The notes beneath the pieces were generated by a model that was not told the DNA's origin, ran no database searches, and saw nothing but the letters and a program-made list of their open reading frames with translations. Made by a program: the position numbers and the translations under genes. Of a stretch of 5,451 nt of DNA, positions 1 through 5,451 are shown in pieces; position 1 is the stretch's first letter, and every line of letters begins with the position of its first letter. The stretch is taken from the NCBI GenBank assembly GCA_945874095.1, contig CAMCFM010000337.1, forward strand, positions 1 through 5,451. Reading direction: 5' to 3'. The DNA is from Candidatus Kuenenia stuttgartensis (GTDB lineage: Bacteria; Planctomycetota; Planctomycetia; Isosphaerales; Isosphaeraceae).

Positions 1-139
1 CGAACTGGCCGAACTGGAGAGTGAAATCGCGGCATGGTCAGAGAGTACGAACGCCAAACAACGAGGCGTTGACTGGCAGTTTAAAATCGAGAATGCGCGA
101 GTGAAACTGAAGAGGCTTTACCCAAGGAACAAGGCTTGA
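1..139 (+). CDS. IS630-family transposase, C-terminal fragment
   Basis: This is the last 45 codons of a transposase whose beginning lies left of the window; the reading frame starts at base 2 and stops at TGA 137-139. The visible tail includes the segments AAWSESTNAKQRGVDWQF and ARVKLKRLYP. A conserved W, a basic N-rich stretch, V-D-W-x-F and then A-R-x-K-L-K-x-L-Y-P is the characteristic C-terminus of IS630-family (Tc1/mariner-like, DDE) transposases, which cut and paste the element into TA dinucleotides. The catalytic DDE residues are outside the window, so activity cannot be judged. The gene is convergent with the beta-helix gene on the other strand and overlaps its last 22 bases (118-139). 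This overlap exists only because the element landed inside that gene. Confidence 0.85.
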   Translation, partial: ELAELESEIAAWSESTNAKQRGVDWQFKIENARVKLKRLYPRNKA

Positions 140-156
140 GGGGGCACTACAGCCCA
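1..156 (+). mobile_element. Right end of an IS630-family insertion sequence
   Basis: The element is entered by its transposase tail, and its end is placed at 156, 17 bases after the transposase stop, immediately before the TA at 157-158. Three things support this. IS630-family elements duplicate a TA target. Their ends lie a short distance beyond the transposase stop. The opposite-strand protein changes at exactly this point from regular beta-helix repeat sequence to unrelated residues. Read inward from the end, the element starts TGGGCTGTAGTGCCCCC, the presumed terminal inverted repeat. A small inverted repeat, GGGC 142-145 and GCCC 152-155, lies within it. The left end and second target copy are outside the window, so the boundary is an inference from one side only. 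Confidence 0.7.
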
Positions 157-2112
157 TAACGAAACAAGGCTCTTCAAATCAATCAAACTGTTGTTATCTG
201 ATACTGATATTTGCACTTTAGGTTCAAACCCTGTATTACAAAATATAGAGCTTACGTTTGCTAGATTAATAACCCCGCTTTCAATAGCATTAATCGTAAC
301 ACATCCTCTATCTGACTTGTTGATTATTGTAACTACGCCTGGCAAAAGTATTTTGCTATTTAATCCACGCGATTGGAAAGCTACGGTTTTCACAGAAGTT
401 ACAAAGCTCGTTATTTGTGAGAGATCAATCTGTCGCCCATTTGAAACATAAAGACTCGTACCGTCAATATTATAGACTGCTGAAAGTCCTATAGTACCAT
501 CTGAGATACTGACTTCCGAGTCTTTTATGGAAAAGAGACTGGAATAATTGATGGTCCCTGCATTGACATAAATGCCACTGTTAAATAGTTGCTCGACTTT
601 CGAGACGTCAATTGTTCCGCCATCGTGCGTAATCCGCACTCCAGTTAGGTTCTTCAAGGAAGTTGTCAAAATCTGGCTATTGGTAGATGCCGTCATGGCA
701 GAATATGGATGAACACCATCGTCGATGGATTCGTAATCTTGGAAATCTGTCAGTTTTTGCAATAGTATTACGCTGTTGGTATCTTTGGCATTAAATCGGA
801 CATATTGGAAGATATTAGCTCCAGCATAAATTTGCGTCACGCTTCGAAGATCTATGCTACCACCACTGGTCACATTAACATCAAGCCTCGCTGCCGATGA
901 TCCACCGGCACCACCTACAGTTATATCCAGCAGTCCGGATAATATCACCTGACTTCCTGCACCATTAGCCTGAAAATACACATTCGCTTTGGATGTGTTT
1001 TTATAACTTGTGATCTGGCCCAAATTGATCGTTTTCCCATTACTCGCATAAAAGCCGCTACCATCTATATTATAGACTGCTGAAAGTCCTATAGTACCAT
1101 CTGAGATACTGACTTCCGAGTCTTTTATGGAAAAGAGACTGGAATAATTGATGGTCCCTGCATTGACATAAATGCCACTGTTAAATAGCTGCTCGACTTT
1201 CGAGACATCAATTGTTCCGCCATCGTGTGTAATCCTTACTCCAGTGAGGTTCTTCAAGGCAGTTGTTAAAATCTGGCCGTTGGTAGATGCCGTCATGGCA
1301 GAATATAGTGAATAGCTTTCAGAACCGGCTTGGTTGTCCTGAAAATCAGTTAGTTTTTGCAGATTGATTACACTGGTAGCATCTATAGATTTTAATTGAA
1401 CTCTTGTCCAGGCGCTAGTGCTAACTGTAATCTGGGTAACACCTCTAAGATCAATACTACCGCCTGTCGTCACATTCACATCAAGAGACGTACCCCCTGA
1501 TAATCCCCCATTATCAATCTTTGTCAGCCCAGAAAGGTCGATCAGGCTATTTGTCCCGGATGCCTGTATCACCGCAGCAGAGTTGGTGGAATTTACATAA
1601 CTTGTCGCTATCGCCAGCATGAGCTTGCCACTATTCTTCGCATAAAGATTTGCCGCGTCAATCTTCACCGTGCCGGTCGGTGTAAAAACCGCACCACTAT
1701 CGGCTGTGATCGTGCCGCCTGGTGAAACGGTGAACGCCCCCGAGACCTTCGAGATACCACTTTGCAGGGTTAAGCTCTGACTTGGAGAAATCGTTAGATT
1801 CTCTACGGAATTCAGGGATTTCGCGTTTGCCGCAATATTGACAACGACTGTCTGAACACCCGAGAGGTCAGGAATCACCACATCATCCAAATTTGTAGGC
1901 AAGGAATTCGGAGACCAATTGCTGGCGTCTCCCCAATTCATCGTACCAGCACCTCCGTCCCACGTGACAACGGCCAGAAGGGCTCGCTTTTCCAGTTTCA
2001 CTTCAGCCCAGTCGTGCGATATGTTCAACTGTGAACGCAAACGGTGCTTGCGGCTGGTGACGTTGTTTTTTTTGCACGATCTGGCGGTACGGGCTAGTGA
2101 AAACAGCTTCAT
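118..2112 (-). CDS. Repetitive beta-helix surface protein, 3' end truncated by IS
   Basis: The start is taken as ATG at 2112, giving 664 residues. An in-frame TTG at 2202 would add 30 residues, but these do not resemble a leader, whereas MKLFSLARTARSCKK followed by a basic stretch and KLEKRALLA (about residues 39-47) is the usual planctomycete N-terminal sorting motif. No good Shine-Dalgarno precedes either start. Residues about 50-80 (TWDGGAGTMNWGDASNW, then LPTNLDDVVI) match the entry segment often seen before beta-helix or autotransporter-like repeats. From about residue 170 there are ~200-residue repeats of short G-x-I-x-L-x-x-V strands: two complete and one cut after IDLKSLVSL at residue 652. 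The final 12 residues (WAVVPPQALFLG) come from the IS end. No catalytic motif is visible; a right-handed beta-helix cell-surface or adhesin-like role is inferred. The native C-terminus, with any anchor, is missing, so the gene is probably broken in function. Confidence 0.8.
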   Translation of the reverse strand: MKLFSLARTARSCKKNNVTSRKHRLRSQLNISHDWAEVKLEKRALLAVVTWDGGAGTMNWGDASNWSPNSLPTNLDDVVIPDLSGVQTVVVNIAANAKSLNSVENLTISPSQSLTLQSGISKVSGAFTVSPGGTITADSGAVFTPTGTVKIDAANLYAKNSGKLMLAIATSYVNSTNSAAVIQASGTNSLIDLSGLTKIDNGGLSGGTSLDVNVTTGGSIDLRGVTQITVSTSAWTRVQLKSIDATSVINLQKLTDFQDNQAGSESYSLYSAMTASTNGQILTTALKNLTGVRITHDGGTIDVSKVEQLFNSGIYVNAGTINYSSLFSIKDSEVSISDGTIGLSAVYNIDGSGFYASNGKTINLGQITSYKNTSKANVYFQANGAGSQVILSGLLDITVGGAGGSSAARLDVNVTSGGSIDLRSVTQIYAGANIFQYVRFNAKDTNSVILLQKLTDFQDYESIDDGVHPYSAMTASTNSQILTTSLKNLTGVRITHDGGTIDVSKVEQLFNSGIYVNAGTINYSSLFSIKDSEVSISDGTIGLSAVYNIDGTSLYVSNGRQIDLSQITSFVTSVKTVAFQSRGLNSKILLPGVVTIINKSDRGCVTINAIESGVINLANVSSIFCNTGFEPKVQISVSDNNSLIDLKSLVSLWAVVPPQALFLG
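157..408 (-). repeat. Beta-helix repeat unit 3, cut by the IS
   Basis: This is a diverged third copy of about 84 residues. VTINAIESGVINLANV aligns with LDVNVTSGGSIDLRSV of unit 2, and NSLIDLKSLVSL aligns with NSVILLQKLTDF. The spacing to unit 2 is about 195 residues, five shorter than between units 1 and 2. The unit stops at the point matching F of LTDF, so roughly 110 residues of this repeat, plus anything beyond it, are missing because of the insertion. Confidence 0.65.
409..1008 (-). repeat. Beta-helix repeat unit 2 of surface protein
   Basis: This unit covers about residues 369-568 of the 664-residue protein. It repeats unit 1 with LDVNVTSGGSIDL, LLQKLTDFQD, SAMTASTNSQILTT and NLTGVRITHDGGTIDV. 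The first half (SYKNTSKANVYFQANG onward) has diverged from unit 1. The second half, from SAMTAST to YNIDG, is almost unchanged at both protein and DNA level. Confidence 0.8.
467..706 (-). repeat. Near-identical 240-bp block, copy B
   Basis: Compared with 1067-1306 (exactly 600 bases away), this block differs at ten positions: 589, 607, 628, 636, 637, 646, 660, 667, 678 and 679. The stretch 467-588 is identical over 122 bases. Outside the block the two repeat units differ widely at the DNA level. Confidence 0.9.
1009..1602 (-). repeat. Beta-helix repeat unit 1 of surface protein
   Basis: This unit covers about residues 171-368 of the 664-residue protein; its borders are approximate because the repeat is continuous. 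Landmarks in order are SGTNSLIDLSGLTKI, LDVNVTTGGSIDL, NLQKLTDFQD, SAMTASTNGQILTT, NLTGVRITHDGGTIDV and the segment ending in VYNIDG. The same landmarks recur exactly 200 residues (600 bases) later in unit 2. Confidence 0.8.
1067..1306 (-). repeat. Near-identical 240-bp block, copy A
   Basis: This is the partner of 467-706, about 96 percent identical by hand count (230 of 240), with a perfect 122-base run at 1067-1188. It encodes the segment from SAMTAST to YNIDG of repeat unit 1. Confidence 0.9.
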
Positions 2113-2248
2113 GGTGTGGGTCCAATCTGTGGGCAGTTGTGGAGAAACGAGCAGGATGAAACTGGCAATAGATCGTGCGGATATACCTTCCACCTGTTCC
2201 AAACAATGTGGAAGCGTTTGTGGGGGTATGAGTTGCGAAGCGTCATTG

Positions 2249-2291
2249 CCAAACTGGTGTTTGGATTTTGTGCTTCTAAATATTTAGACAA
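2249..2291 (-). promoter_or_regulatory. Two adjacent inverted repeats, possible control region
   Basis: CCAAAC (2249-2254) and GTTTGG (2259-2264) form a 6-bp inverted repeat with a 4-base centre. Ten bases further on, 2275-2288 is the perfect 14-bp palindrome TCTAAATATTTAGA. On the minus strand TTGTCT (2291-2286) could be a -35 element leading into the palindrome, but no good -10 box follows at standard spacing. The site is about 140-180 bases upstream of the surface-protein start. An operator or promoter role is a guess from position and symmetry only. Confidence 0.2.
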
Positions 2292-2349
2292 AGCGAGTGG
2301 ACACATTGTGGATCTTCGAGACGTTTTTTTTGGGTTGGAGCAGGAAAAT

Positions 2350-2367
2350 GGGCATTCCAGAATGCTC
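2350..2367 (-). terminator. Weak hairpin downstream of the haloperoxidase remnant
   Basis: GCATT (2352-2356) and AATGC (2361-2365) pair around CCAG, with the stem extendable by a G-T and a G-C pair to 2350 and 2367. On the minus strand it lies about 50 bases after the pseudogene stop and is followed by ATTTTCC, only a short T run. It may be a relic terminator of the original gene; the evidence is thin. Confidence 0.2.
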
Positions 2368-2415
2368 TATTCCCCTGCCCCCTATACCGTTCGAAAATAC
2401 TGGAGAGCCAAACAC

Positions 2416-2930
2416 TTACACAGTCAATTGACGCAGAACCTGAACCGCCACGGACCGCCCCAGCTTAAGGCCGTCCAAATTGTCCGCCCGGAAGTGGATA
2501 CCGCCATAAATGCGACTCATCCCGGCCTCTTCAGCTGCTTGATTGAAACTGGTAAATCGTCGGTGGAAATGAGCATCGAAAGTCTGGCCATGGTTTTGAC
2601 TCGGGGCCACTGAGGCAAAAGCGCAGGTGCAAAGCCTGGAGGGGTTGGCCTCCACTTGCCTGGCAGTTCGGAGCCAGAGAATTCGACGAGTTGTTCGGAT
2701 CTATCGTTGATTCGGGCGGCCCAGACTTTTTCAAATACGATTCGGCCCACACGGATACAGCGAACGCGGGCTTTGGGGTTCGTCTCGTGGGCCAGAGTAC
2801 GTGAGAGAATTTCGCCGAATTGCGATTGCATTTCGGAATAGAGCCTGCGGGCGACTTCATAGCCAGCCTGTGCGGTTGCAGCCAAAGCCGATGTACACTC
2901 AGGCGCGACCACCATGGCAACCATAGGTGT
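2416..2930 (-). pseudogene. Vanadium-dependent haloperoxidase-like (PAP2 superfamily) remnant
   Basis: Two pieces in different minus-strand frames read as parts of one haloperoxidase-like protein. The first (about 2924 to 2586) carries ALAATAQAGYEVARRLYSEM, then PGKWRPTPPGFAPALLPQW and PRVKTMA, matching the N-terminal half of the family. The second (about 2556 to the TAA at 2416-2418) carries FTSFNQAAEEAGMSRIYGGI followed by HFRADNLDGL, containing the PAP2 motif SR-x5-H-x3-D intact (R at 2514-2512, H at 2496-2494). In full-length relatives some 200 or more residues separate these pieces, including the K-x6-RP and PSGH motifs that bind vanadate or phosphate; here they are missing. The N-terminus is also gone, with an in-frame stop at 2940-2942. 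Internal deletion plus frame change means no active enzyme. Intact relatives oxidise halides with peroxide or act as phosphatases. Confidence 0.8.
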
Positions 2931-3005
2931 GCATTTGGATCAACACCGAGATACCGACTCTGATACCAAATCAGTACGAAGGAACGGTTCTCAGATTTGC
3001 CTCGA
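2931..3005. other. Short gap between pseudogene and caspase-like gene
   Basis: These 75 bases lie between the 5' edge of the haloperoxidase remnant and the TGA of the caspase-like gene. The only structure seen is a 5-bp stem, CTGAT 2960-2964 with ATCAG 2970-2974, without a T run on either side, so no terminator is called. The original start of the haloperoxidase gene is not recognisable here. Confidence 0.4.
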
Positions 3006-5447
3006 TCAACTCAAGGAGTAACTCACATAGGTATTGGCAGCTCCTGGATTATGTACTGTGATCGTGATTGTTCCAACGGCTGTCTGAGCACACCCAGACT
3101 GGCTGCCAGGCGAAATCGTCTTGATCGTTGTGCTGGTGATCTTGTTTGTCATGCGATTTTTGAGGCCGATTGTCAACGTCGCAGGCCCGGAACCTTCGGC
3201 TGGCGTATACCACCCGGCAGCGAGGCTGACGATAACGGAGTTAGACCACTTATTATCTTCGAGCGATTTCTCCAAGTTAATCTGAACGATTTCCTTGCCG
3301 CCTCTCGATGTGTCGTCACCAGTCCAACTCACGTAAGTGTTCGAAGGTCTGCAGTCGTAACCGACCGAGGCATCGATAAACTTCGTACTGGTGTCAAGAT
3401 CCTTCTGTGACTCTGCCCAGCGGTATTCAATGTAGAGATCGTCGATTCCGCATTTGTTTTTCAGTTTTGCGTTCAGATCGCCGTAGGCCACGAAACGAGC
3501 TGGATCGTTGTCTTCTTCTATGTCGAAATTGATACCGGGGATGGAACCAACTGAATTGAAGGGCTCGGCAGCGAGGAGAGTCGTGAAAGTCGCCAAGCCG
3601 TGCGCAAATGCAAAGTCGGAGTCGACTATGTCCGTGTAACCGATAAAGGCTTGAGCTCCATTCCCCAGAAATGCTTGCGACATACGGGAATCCATTCCGC
3701 TTCGACAGGCTCCAACATAAACGATCGTGTCATCGAATTTAGGACTGTAATGCGAAATGAATTCAGAAGTGATAAAAAATTCGGAGTTGCCGTCCTTATA
3801 ATTGTGGAAGCCAATCCGACCGCTCAATATGTCCGAAGCATATTCATTTATTTGGCTGAAAGTCTTTTCCCATGGAATGCCAACGTAGATTCGGGGCAAG
3901 ATGCCCTCACCAGCAAGACCATGCGATGTAATGACTACGGCCTCATACTTCCCCAAATTCTTGAAGTCTTCTAAGGATATGGAATTGAAATCCTTGGAGG
4001 GGTTAGCCAGGAATTCAACTTCATAACCCTTATCCCAGAACATTTGAGCGATATCATCCGACTCATCAAATCCGAATTGCCAAAAATACGGCGCAAGCAC
4101 TTTAACTTTTCCTGTACAATTCGGTATCGAAGCCACACTAACTACTCCGTCATTTGGATTTTTGGTGGAATCTGAATCGGGCTGAATGGAACCTCTGACA
4201 TTCGACGTATAGTATGGGCCGATTGTGCTCGTAAATAAAATCCCCTCCGTTGATTTCCAAGAAATTGATTGTTCATGGATGACGATCGAGCCAGCCATGA
4301 CATTCTCTGTATCTTCCATGAGCCTTGATTTGGCAGCGTTTAATGCAGAAGCTTCAGACTGCCCAGCGACTAACAAGTTGCGAGTGTAGTTTCCTGTCGA
4401 GTTCGCGTAATCGTTGAGATCGTTCAATCGTTGGACACTTGGCGGCTCGACTACCTGGATCGAAGAAACCAACGGATTCATGTCAACATTCGGCCCATTG
4501 ATCTTCACAGCGAACTGAAAATTACCAGCAGTGTTCGAACGAAATGGCAAAATCACCGAAAATCTGTCGTCATCGGCAACCGCGTCACCGCTGAAGGGAT
4601 CGCCGTTATCAACCAGATTCCCTAAAAATGCTCCGTAAGTGCCATCGGGCATCCACTCGTAAAGCTCGAGATTCTGGGAGTTCGTCGCATCTGGAAATTC
4701 GACCTGGAACCGAATCGAATCGCTGGCCCCCACAGCCAACACAGGTGTATCAATAACAAACGACTGGCCCTTGGTACGCGTACGCAAATCGAATGGGATT
4801 TCGATTATTTGGGAAAGATTACCCACCCTATCGATTGCCTGAAACCGGATCAGGCGTGCTCCGTCATCGGATCCATCCGAATTGAGGGCTGGGGAGAATG
4901 TGAAGTTTCCACTCGCGTCGAACGGAACCCACTGAATTTCTTCGCCCTCGACACGACATGCCAGTTGATATACCCCTGCCCCACGATCCTTTACTTGACC
5001 GGAGAAAACTGGAATCTGCGAAAAAACCTCACCGGAAGCGGGCGATTGAATCGAAATAGACGGTGCGGAATGATCCACACGATTCACGGTTAGAGTCCCA
5101 TAACGTGCCTGCCGGCCACTACCCGACGCAACCTTGAGTTTAGTTGTGCCAAAACCGACATAGAACTTGAACGAGTAGTTGCCCTTTTTGTCAGCCTTAA
5201 CGACTTTCTCAAAGGAACCATCGCTACCCACATCGAGACGAACTACACTGCGGGCCGTCACACGTCCACTGACTGAAGTATAGCCCGAGTCAATAGTTGG
5301 GCGTGCGATGATCGAAACCGGCAACGACCGAACAACAGGTGTCCGGGCTGCAGCACTAATTTTACCGAAGCTTGTGGCGGAGAGCATGGACCGTTCCTCA
5401 AGCGATTCGATCGATGTCAATTCTAAACGATTGCGTTGGCGTTTCAT
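3006..5447 (-). CDS. Secreted multidomain caspase/gingipain-like (clan CD) protein
   Basis: This is a complete 813-residue frame, ATG at 5447 and TGA at 3006-3008. The start is supported by MKRQRNRLELTSIESLEERS then MLS, a planctomycete N-terminal sorting motif; only four bases lie upstream, so no ribosome site can be judged. Domains in order: Ig-like strands (about 45-125); a second bacterial Ig-like domain (128-220, with VKDRGAGV and AIDRVGN); a third beta domain (225-335, with LVDNGDPFSGDAVADDDRF, resembling surface-protein 'choice-of-anchor' modules); a linker with a helical stretch (336-445); a caspase-like alpha/beta domain (about 446-655); and a beta-rich tail (656-813). The catalytic pair is read as His509 in AVVITSHGLAG and Cys581 in TIVYVGACRSG, each after a hydrophobic strand as in clan CD peptidases, followed by AFLGNGAQAFIGYTDIVDSD as in C25/CHAT-like folds. 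A secreted endopeptidase is inferred; substrate and activation are unknown. No transmembrane anchor is seen. Confidence 0.85.
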   Translation of the reverse strand: MKRQRNRLELTSIESLEERSMLSATSFGKISAAARTPVVRSLPVSIIARPTIDSGYTSVSGRVTARSVVRLDVGSDGSFEKVVKADKKGNYSFKFYVGFGTTKLKVASGSGRQARYGTLTVNRVDHSAPSISIQSPASGEVFSQIPVFSGQVKDRGAGVYQLACRVEGEEIQWVPFDASGNFTFSPALNSDGSDDGARLIRFQAIDRVGNLSQIIEIPFDLRTRTKGQSFVIDTPVLAVGASDSIRFQVEFPDATNSQNLELYEWMPDGTYGAFLGNLVDNGDPFSGDAVADDDRFSVILPFRSNTAGNFQFAVKINGPNVDMNPLVSSIQVVEPPSVQRLNDLNDYANSTGNYTRNLLVAGQSEASALNAAKSRLMEDTENVMAGSIVIHEQSISWKSTEGILFTSTIGPYYTSNVRGSIQPDSDSTKNPNDGVVSVASIPNCTGKVKVLAPYFWQFGFDESDDIAQMFWDKGYEVEFLANPSKDFNSISLEDFKNLGKYEAVVITSHGLAGEGILPRIYVGIPWEKTFSQINEYASDILSGRIGFHNYKDGNSEFFITSEFISHYSPKFDDTIVYVGACRSGMDSRMSQAFLGNGAQAFIGYTDIVDSDFAFAHGLATFTTLLAAEPFNSVGSIPGINFDIEEDNDPARFVAYGDLNAKLKNKCGIDDLYIEYRWAESQKDLDTSTKFIDASVGYDCRPSNTYVSWTGDDTSRGGKEIVQINLEKSLEDNKWSNSVIVSLAAGWYTPAEGSGPATLTIGLKNRMTNKITSTTIKTISPGSQSGCAQTAVGTITITVHNPGAANTYVSYSLS

Positions 5448-5451
5448 TGTG

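Larger units (their letters stand above)
2113..2415. other. Non-coding gap between surface-protein gene and pseudogene
   Basis: No gene is convincing here; open frames across it on either strand have no recognisable protein features. It should hold the promoter and leader of the surface-protein gene (- strand, start at 2112) and the 3' flank of the haloperoxidase remnant. Visible structure includes three inverted repeats (2249-2264, 2275-2288, 2350-2367) and a run of eight T at 2324-2331. The base at 2202 begins an in-frame TTG extension of the surface protein, judged not to be used. Confidence 0.5.

Noticed and set aside
467..1306. Repeats as a CRISPR array
   Set aside because: The repeats are 240-600 bp, in frame and protein-coding, not short direct repeats with uniform spacers.
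2113..2202. TTG-initiated 30-residue N-terminal extension of the surface protein
   Set aside because: The extension lacks leader features and places the basic sorting region too far inside; ATG at 2112 gives a typical planctomycete N-terminus.
2116..2613. 165-residue plus-strand open frame
   Set aside because: It runs across the non-coding gap and antisense to the haloperoxidase remnant; its translation has no domain-like pattern.
2531..2920. 129-residue minus-strand open frame overlapping the haloperoxidase remnant
   Set aside because: It is an alternate frame of the same DNA; the family-like residues (WRPTPP, FAPALLPQW) are in the frame starting at 2924.
2960..2974. Stem CTGAT / ATCAG as terminator of the caspase-like gene
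   Set aside because: The stem is only 5 bp, AT-rich, and not followed by a T run on the minus strand.
3600..3974. 124-residue plus-strand open frame
   Set aside because: It lies wholly antisense to the catalytic region of the caspase-like gene and has no recognisable features.
4809..5093. 94-residue plus-strand open frame
   Set aside because: It is antisense to the Ig-like region of the caspase-like gene; composition and lack of motifs mark it as a shadow.

Overview
The window looks like a piece of accessory chromosome from a bacterium of the phylum Planctomycetota. The main reason is that both large genes start with the arginine-rich leader ending in an L-E-x-R-x-L-L/M-L-type motif (SLEERSML in one, KLEKRALLA in the other) that is typical of planctomycete secreted and surface proteins. 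Base composition is moderate, and ribosome binding sites are weak or absent, which also suits the phylum. The species cannot be told from the sequence.

Layout, left to right. Positions 1-156 are the right-hand end of an IS630-family insertion sequence: the last 45 codons of its transposase (+ strand, stop at 137-139) and a probable element end at 156 next to a TA target dinucleotide. Positions 118-2112 (- strand) hold a beta-helix-type repetitive surface protein. Its third ~200-residue repeat is cut off by the insertion sequence, so the last 12 codons are read from the element itself. Positions 2113-2415 are non-coding, with a few inverted repeats. Positions 2416-2930 (- strand) are the decayed remnant of a PAP2-superfamily vanadium-dependent haloperoxidase-like gene, with an internal deletion and a frame change. 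Positions 3006-5447 (- strand) hold an intact 813-residue secreted protein: N-terminal sorting motif, Ig-like domains, then a caspase/gingipain-like (clan CD) cysteine peptidase domain with the His-Gly and Ala-Cys motifs, and a C-terminal beta-rich region.

How it fits together. The three minus-strand loci point the same way, but the gaps between them (75 and about 300 bases) and the decayed gene in the middle do not suggest a tight operon. The two large proteins share an export or sorting signal and probably both act outside the cytoplasm. The region shows turnover: an insertion inside a gene, a gene reduced to fragments, and a 240-bp stretch nearly identical between two repeats of one gene, which suggests recent gene conversion or duplication. 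The most noteworthy item is the secreted multidomain caspase-like protein.
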